This document shows positions 35,046-38,674 of a DNA stretch of 38,674 nucleotides, one piece after another. The notes beneath the pieces were generated by a model. That model saw only the letters and a program-made list of their open reading frames with translations, had not been told where the DNA came from and did no database searches. The stretch is taken from positions 4,520 through 43,193 of the forward strand of contig NZ_LMIJ01000048.1 of assembly GCF_001428665.1 (NCBI RefSeq). The letters run 5' to 3'. This DNA comes from Acidovorax sp. Root219 (lineage in GTDB: Bacteria; Pseudomonadota; Gammaproteobacteria; Burkholderiales; Burkholderiaceae_C). The translations under genes and the position numbers were made by a program. The first letter of the stretch is position 1, and the number at the start of each line of letters is the position of its first letter.

Positions 35046-35938
35046 CGGTGTGCCTTGATGGAAGCGAGGATGCCCAGAGTGAACAGCACCACGGCCGCCC
35101 ACTGTGCAGGCGAGGGCCAGCGCCCATCCCACGCGAACGAATATACGAGAGCGAACAAAGTTTCGCTCACGATGAGCTGCCCGCACAGGCTGGCGGACAA
35201 CCGCTGGCTGGCGATGTTCCACAAGATGGTGGCCAGCCAGCTCGAACCAAAACCGAGCGCCAGGCACACGGCCACGAAGACCCCGAACCCCGGTTGCGCG
35301 GCCAGGGCGGGCAGGCTGGAGCCCCCTGCCAGCCACAACAGCAGGCCGACCAGCCCCGTGGCCACGCCCAGCCAGTTGGCCCAGTCGGTGGCGCGCACTT
35401 CGGGGTGGCGCTTGAGCCATGCGGAATTGAGGATGGCGAAGGCCGTCCAGAACACCAGCGCCACCAGCGCGATGGCGATGCCGCGCCAGTAGCTGCCGGC
35501 GCCGGATGCCGCTGCATCGCCGTGCGGAACCTCGGCCATCAGCGCGAGGCCGGCCACGGTGAGCACCAGCCCGGGCACCAGTGCGGCCCAGCGCAGGCCC
35601 TGGGGCTTGCCCAGCAGCATGACCCAGACCGGAATGGTGCCGATGATCAGCGCCGGCATCTCGGCCCCCGAATCGCGGATCGCCCAGACCAGCAGCAGGT
35701 AGTAGCCCGTGAAGCCCAGCACGGACAGCCACAGCGCCGCCCAGGCCTGGGCAAGGGTGGGTCGGCGCGGCTTGCCCTTGAGGCCCCACAGCAGCATGCT
35801 CACGGCCACTGCGCCGTAGGCCACGAAGCGGCCCGCCGTCAGGTCCACCGAGGCAAACGTGCCCGCCATGTAGGGCGCCACGAACACCAGCCCCCAGAGC
35901 GCGCCTGCAGCGAGCCCGGCCAGGATTCCGGTCAGCAT
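35042..35938 (-). CDS. EamA/DMT-family membrane transporter
   Basis: A 298-residue inner-membrane protein with about ten hydrophobic segments in two EamA repeats. It starts MLTGILAGLAAGALWG, a first helix, and later shows FWTAFAILNSAWLKR at the start of the second repeat. DMT transporters move metabolites, often amino acids or organic compounds, usually outward. The ATG at 35938 lies 18 bases after the SDR stop. The stop overlaps the thioesterase start (ATGA). Substrate unknown. Operon context suggests export of an acid or alcohol from acyl-CoA metabolism, but this is a guess. Confidence 0.85.
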   Translation of the reverse strand: MLTGILAGLAAGALWGLVFVAPYMAGTFASVDLTAGRFVAYGAVAVSMLLWGLKGKPRRPTLAQAWAALWLSVLGFTGYYLLLVWAIRDSGAEMPALIIGTIPVWVMLLGKPQGLRWAALVPGLVLTVAGLALMAEVPHGDAAASGAGSYWRGIAIALVALVFWTAFAILNSAWLKRHPEVRATDWANWLGVATGLVGLLLWLAGGSSLPALAAQPGFGVFVAVCLALGFGSSWLATILWNIASQRLSASLCGQLIVSETLFALVYSFAWDGRWPSPAQWAAVVLFTLGILASIKAHR

Positions 35939-35956
35939 CGGGTCAAGCGGCGCGGG

Positions 35957-36739
35957 CTACACCGCAAAGCCATCGTCCGCCGCAATCACGGCCCCGTTGA
36001 TGAAGTGGCTCTGGTCGCTGGCCAGCATGATGATCAGCGCATCGAGGTCCTCGGGACTGCCCACGCGCTTGCGCGGCAGCATGTCGATGAGCTTGCGGCC
36101 CTGTTCGGTCTGCCAGTGGCGGTGGTTGATTTCGGTGTCGATGTAGCCCGGGCAGATGGCATTGGTGTTGATGCCAAAGCGCCCCCATTCCATGGCCATG
36201 GCCTTGGTCATCTGCACCACGGCGGCCTTGCTCATGCAGTAGGCGCCGATCTGCGGCAGCACCTTCAAGCCCGCCATGGAGGCGATGTTGATGATGCGCC
36301 CGCCGGTGAAGCTGCCCGGAGCCGCCCCGCGCGAGCGCGCCAGCATGCGCTTGCCCACCTCCTGTGCGACGAAGAAGGCGCCCTTGACGTTGGTGTCGAA
36401 GATGAAGTCGTAGTCCTGGGGCGTCACATCCTGTAGGCGCTGGGTGGTGCTCACGCCCGAGTTGTTCACCAGGATGTCGATGGAGCCCATCTCGGTCTCG
36501 GCATGGGCCACCGCCGCCTTGATCGACATGTGGTCAGTCACGTCCAGTTCGATCACGTGGGCGTCACCGCCCTCCCCCTCGATGCGGGCACGCAGCTCCT
36601 TGAGCTTTTCGACGCGGCGGCTGGCCAGCACCACCCCGGCTCCTGCGCGCGCGAGGGTCCGCGCGAACTGGGCGCCCAGCCCGCTGGACGCTCCGGTGAT
36701 GAACGCCACGCGGCCGGATAGATCGATGCTGTATGCCAT
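35957..36739 (-). CDS. SDR-family NAD(P)-dependent oxidoreductase
   Basis: A 260-residue classical short-chain dehydrogenase. The cofactor motif is TGASSGLG (residues 15-22), NNSG is at 92-95, and the catalytic set is S154, Y167 and K171 (YCMSK). The C-terminus, INGAVIAADDGFAV, is the usual SDR end. Length is typical. It is first in the operon with EamA and thioesterase genes and is divergent from ETF:ubiquinone oxidoreductase. Possible substrates are 3-hydroxyacyl-CoA or another secondary alcohol, which would fit beta-oxidation. Family firm, substrate inferred only from context. Confidence 0.9.
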   Translation of the reverse strand: MAYSIDLSGRVAFITGASSGLGAQFARTLARAGAGVVLASRRVEKLKELRARIEGEGGDAHVIELDVTDHMSIKAAVAHAETEMGSIDILVNNSGVSTTQRLQDVTPQDYDFIFDTNVKGAFFVAQEVGKRMLARSRGAAPGSFTGGRIINIASMAGLKVLPQIGAYCMSKAAVVQMTKAMAMEWGRFGINTNAICPGYIDTEINHRHWQTEQGRKLIDMLPRKRVGSPEDLDALIIMLASDQSHFINGAVIAADDGFAV

Positions 36740-36765
36740 TTAGAGAGCCTCCACTGCAGAAAAAA

Positions 36766-36777
36766 GAACGGTCGTTC
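36766..36777. promoter_or_regulatory. GAACG-GT-CGTTC palindrome between SDR and ETF-QO
   Basis: A perfect 5-bp inverted repeat with a 2-base centre, 27 bases before the SDR start and 103 before the ETF-QO start. TetR-family operators often have this look, as in acyl-CoA-responsive repressors. No regulator gene is adjacent, so the protein that reads it would lie elsewhere. The rest of the 140-bp gap shows no gene. Confidence 0.4.
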
Positions 36778-36879
36778 GATTGTCCGAAATCCATGAATAC
36801 AATCAGTCTCCAGGCAGACAGGAACCAGGGTCCTGTCCGAAGACAATCCACACGATATCAAACGCCCGACGAGAAACCC

Positions 36880-38577
36880 ATGACGAACGAAGAAATCCTC
36901 GCCCAGTATGGTCCCCGTGAAGCAATGGAATACGACGTGGTCGTAGTGGGCGGCGGCCCCGGCGGCATGGCCACCGCCATCCGGCTCAAGCAGATGGCAG
37001 CCATCCATGGCAAGGACATCTCCGTCGTGGTGCTCGAAAAAGGCTCCGAGCCCGGCGCGCACATCCTGTCGGGCGCCATCATGGATCCCAAGGCCCTGAC
37101 CGAGCTGATCCCCGACTGGAAGGCCAAGGGCGCGCCCCTGAATCAGCCCGTGACCGACGACGCGATGGTCTTCCTGGGCGAGAAATCGTCCTTTCGCGTG
37201 CCCAACGTGTTTTTGCCCCACAATTTCCAGAACCACGGCAACTACGTGGTGCGCCTGGGCAACGTGGTCAAGTGGATGGGCGAGCAGGCCGAAGCCCTGG
37301 GCGTGGAGATCTTCCCGGGCTTTCCGGCCGCCGAAGTGCTCTACAACGACAACGGCTCCGTCAAGGGCGTGGCCACCGGCAACATGGGCATCGGCAAGGA
37401 AGGCGAGCCCACGGCCGACTTCCAGCTGGGCATGGAACTGCATGCCAAGTACACCATCTTCGCCGAAGGCTCGCGCGGCCACCTGGGCAAGCAGCTGATC
37501 TCGCGCTTCAAGCTCGACGCGCATTCCGACCCGCAAAGCTACGCCATCGGCATCAAGGAACTGTGGGAGATCGACCCGCAGCGCCACCAGCCCGGCTTCG
37601 TGATGCACACCGCCGGCTGGCCCATGGAGAACGACACCTACGGTGGCGCCTTCCTGTACCACCTGGACGACAACAAGGTCACGCTGGGCTTCATCACCGG
37701 CCTGGGCTACTCCAACCCCTACCTCAGCCCGTTCGAGGAATTCCAGCGCTGGAAGACGCATGCCAACATCCGCTGGTACCTGGAGGGCGACGAGTCCAAG
37801 GGCATCAAGCCGGCCAAGCGCATCAGCTACGGCGCGCGCGCCATCACGGCCGGCGGCCTGCTGAGCCTGCCCAAGACCATCTTCCCCGGCGGCGCACTGA
37901 TCGGCTGCGACGCGGGCTACCTCAACGTGGGCCGCATCAAGGGCAGCCATGCCGCCATCAAGTCCGGCATGCTGGCCGCCGAGGCCGCCTACGACGCGGT
38001 GGTGGCCGGGCGCCAGCACGATGAACTGAGCGCCTACCCCGAGGCCTTCGAGAAGAGCTGGCTGCACACCGAGCTCAACAAGGACCGCAACTTCAAGAAC
38101 TGGTTCAAGAAGGGCCTGGTCACCGCAACGATCATGAACGGCCTGGAGCAGTTCGTGCTCAAGGGCAATATCCCCTGGACGCTGCACCGCGACAAGCCCG
38201 ACCATGTGCACCTCAAACCCGCGTCCGAGTGCAAGCCCATCATCTACCCCAAGCCCGATGGCAAGCTGACGTTTGACCGGCTCTCCAGCGTGTTCATCAG
38301 CAACACCAACCACGCCGAGAACCAGCCGGCCCACCTGACGCTCAAGGACGCCAGCGTGCCCGTGAACATCAACCTGGCCAAGTACGCCGGGCCCGAGGCG
38401 CGCTACTGCCCGGCCGCCGTGTACGAGTTCATCAAGACCGATGCGGGCGAGGACAAGCTGCAGATCAACGCGCAGAACTGCGTGCACTGCAAGACCTGCG
38501 ACATCAAGGACCCCACGCAGAACATCGTCTGGGTGACGCCAGAAGGCGGCGGCGGCCCGAACTACTCGGGCATGTAA
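36880..38577 (+). CDS. Electron transfer flavoprotein:ubiquinone oxidoreductase (ETF-QO)
   Basis: A 565-residue membrane-associated flavoprotein that passes electrons from reduced ETF (from acyl-CoA and other dehydrogenases) to ubiquinone. The FAD motif is VVVVGGGPGGMATAIRLKQ near residues 20-38. The C-terminal 4Fe-4S cluster is bound by C510 (RYCPAAVYEF) and C534, C537, C540 (NCVHCKTCDIKDP). Bacterial family length is about 550 residues, so it is complete. I chose the ATG at 36880; the frame is open further upstream through the SDR promoter, which is unlikely to be coding. It stands alone, divergent from the SDR operon. It supports respiratory fatty-acid and branched-chain acyl-CoA oxidation. 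Confidence 0.95.
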   Translation: MTNEEILAQYGPREAMEYDVVVVGGGPGGMATAIRLKQMAAIHGKDISVVVLEKGSEPGAHILSGAIMDPKALTELIPDWKAKGAPLNQPVTDDAMVFLGEKSSFRVPNVFLPHNFQNHGNYVVRLGNVVKWMGEQAEALGVEIFPGFPAAEVLYNDNGSVKGVATGNMGIGKEGEPTADFQLGMELHAKYTIFAEGSRGHLGKQLISRFKLDAHSDPQSYAIGIKELWEIDPQRHQPGFVMHTAGWPMENDTYGGAFLYHLDDNKVTLGFITGLGYSNPYLSPFEEFQRWKTHANIRWYLEGDESKGIKPAKRISYGARAITAGGLLSLPKTIFPGGALIGCDAGYLNVGRIKGSHAAIKSGMLAAEAAYDAVVAGRQHDELSAYPEAFEKSWLHTELNKDRNFKNWFKKGLVTATIMNGLEQFVLKGNIPWTLHRDKPDHVHLKPASECKPIIYPKPDGKLTFDRLSSVFISNTNHAENQPAHLTLKDASVPVNINLAKYAGPEARYCPAAVYEFIKTDAGEDKLQINAQNCVHCKTCDIKDPTQNIVWVTPEGGGGPNYSGM

Positions 38578-38595
38578 GAGCGGCCAACAAAACTC

Positions 38596-38661
38596 TTCTG
38601 GCGTCGTTGCCGCGTCTTGTCGTACTACTCGTACTGCCTGCGACGCAGCGCCTAGCCAGAA
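38596..38661. repeat. ~66-bp extragenic palindromic element
   Basis: TTCTGGC (38596-38602) pairs with GCCAGAA (38655-38661). GCGTCG and CGACGC, and GTAC...GTAC, lie inside, giving a long imperfect cruciform. It starts 18 bases after the ETF-QO stop. It resembles interspersed extragenic palindromes that are common in Comamonadaceae genomes; that comparison is from memory and not checked. It may act as a transcription end or mRNA-stability element. The window ends 13 bases after it. Confidence 0.6.
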
Positions 38662-38674
38662 CCGCTTCGCTGAG

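Overview
The window is high-GC DNA with tightly packed, uninterrupted genes. It looks like chromosome of a betaproteobacterium, most likely Comamonadaceae (Acidovorax/Comamonas-like). The clues are several Bug/TctC-type solute-binding proteins, small secreted DUF4148 proteins, a scoAB pair with a divergent PAS-LuxR regulator, and a ~65-bp extragenic palindrome at the right edge. I see no tRNA, rRNA, CRISPR, IS element, prophage or integrase. Genus is inferred, not proven.

Region A (1-9851) is a divergent carbohydrate or polyol cluster. On the minus strand are an FGGY kinase, a GlpD-like FAD dehydrogenase and a GntR/UTRA regulator, closed by a bidirectional terminator. On the plus strand are a Tat-exported sugar-binding protein, an RbsA-type ATPase, a permease, an aldo/keto reductase and a DhnA-type class I aldolase. 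Most junctions are 4-bp ATGA/GTGA overlaps. A plausible scheme is ABC uptake, phosphorylation, oxidation to a ketose phosphate, aldol cleavage, and redox handling of an aldehyde. Three copies of TGTCRTRACA between the two arms are likely operators of the GntR protein. The substrate cannot be read from sequence.

Region B (9852-15711) holds the most unusual gene: a 1559-residue exported protein joining an LVIVD-type propeller, an Ig-like domain, a LamG domain, a PKD domain, a YVTN-type propeller, a di-haem CxxCH region related to MauG/cytochrome c peroxidases, and a C-terminal ricin-type lectin. Two almost identical DUF4148 genes follow in tandem.

Region C (15712-20550) carries scoBA (3-oxoacid CoA-transferase), a divergent PAS-LuxR regulator, a carboxymuconolactone-decarboxylase-family protein and katG.

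Region D (20551-30619) is a nine-gene minus-strand run: Bug protein, COG3618 lactonase-type hydrolase, Bug, RraA-type aldolase, D-2-hydroxyacid dehydrogenase, Bug, Bug, a second COG3618 hydrolase, and an SMP-30 lactonase. It is controlled by a divergent IclR regulator that is followed by an AhpD-like protein. Four binding proteins occur with no TctA/TctB membrane genes. The enzymes suggest hydrolysis of lactones and breakdown of a hydroxy/oxo-acid.

Region E (30628-38674) holds an unknown exported protein, a membrane PAS-PAS-GGDEF-EAL protein with a changed GGDEF metal ligand, an SDR-EamA-thioesterase operon, and divergent ETF:ubiquinone oxidoreductase, which suggests fatty-acid or acyl-CoA oxidation.
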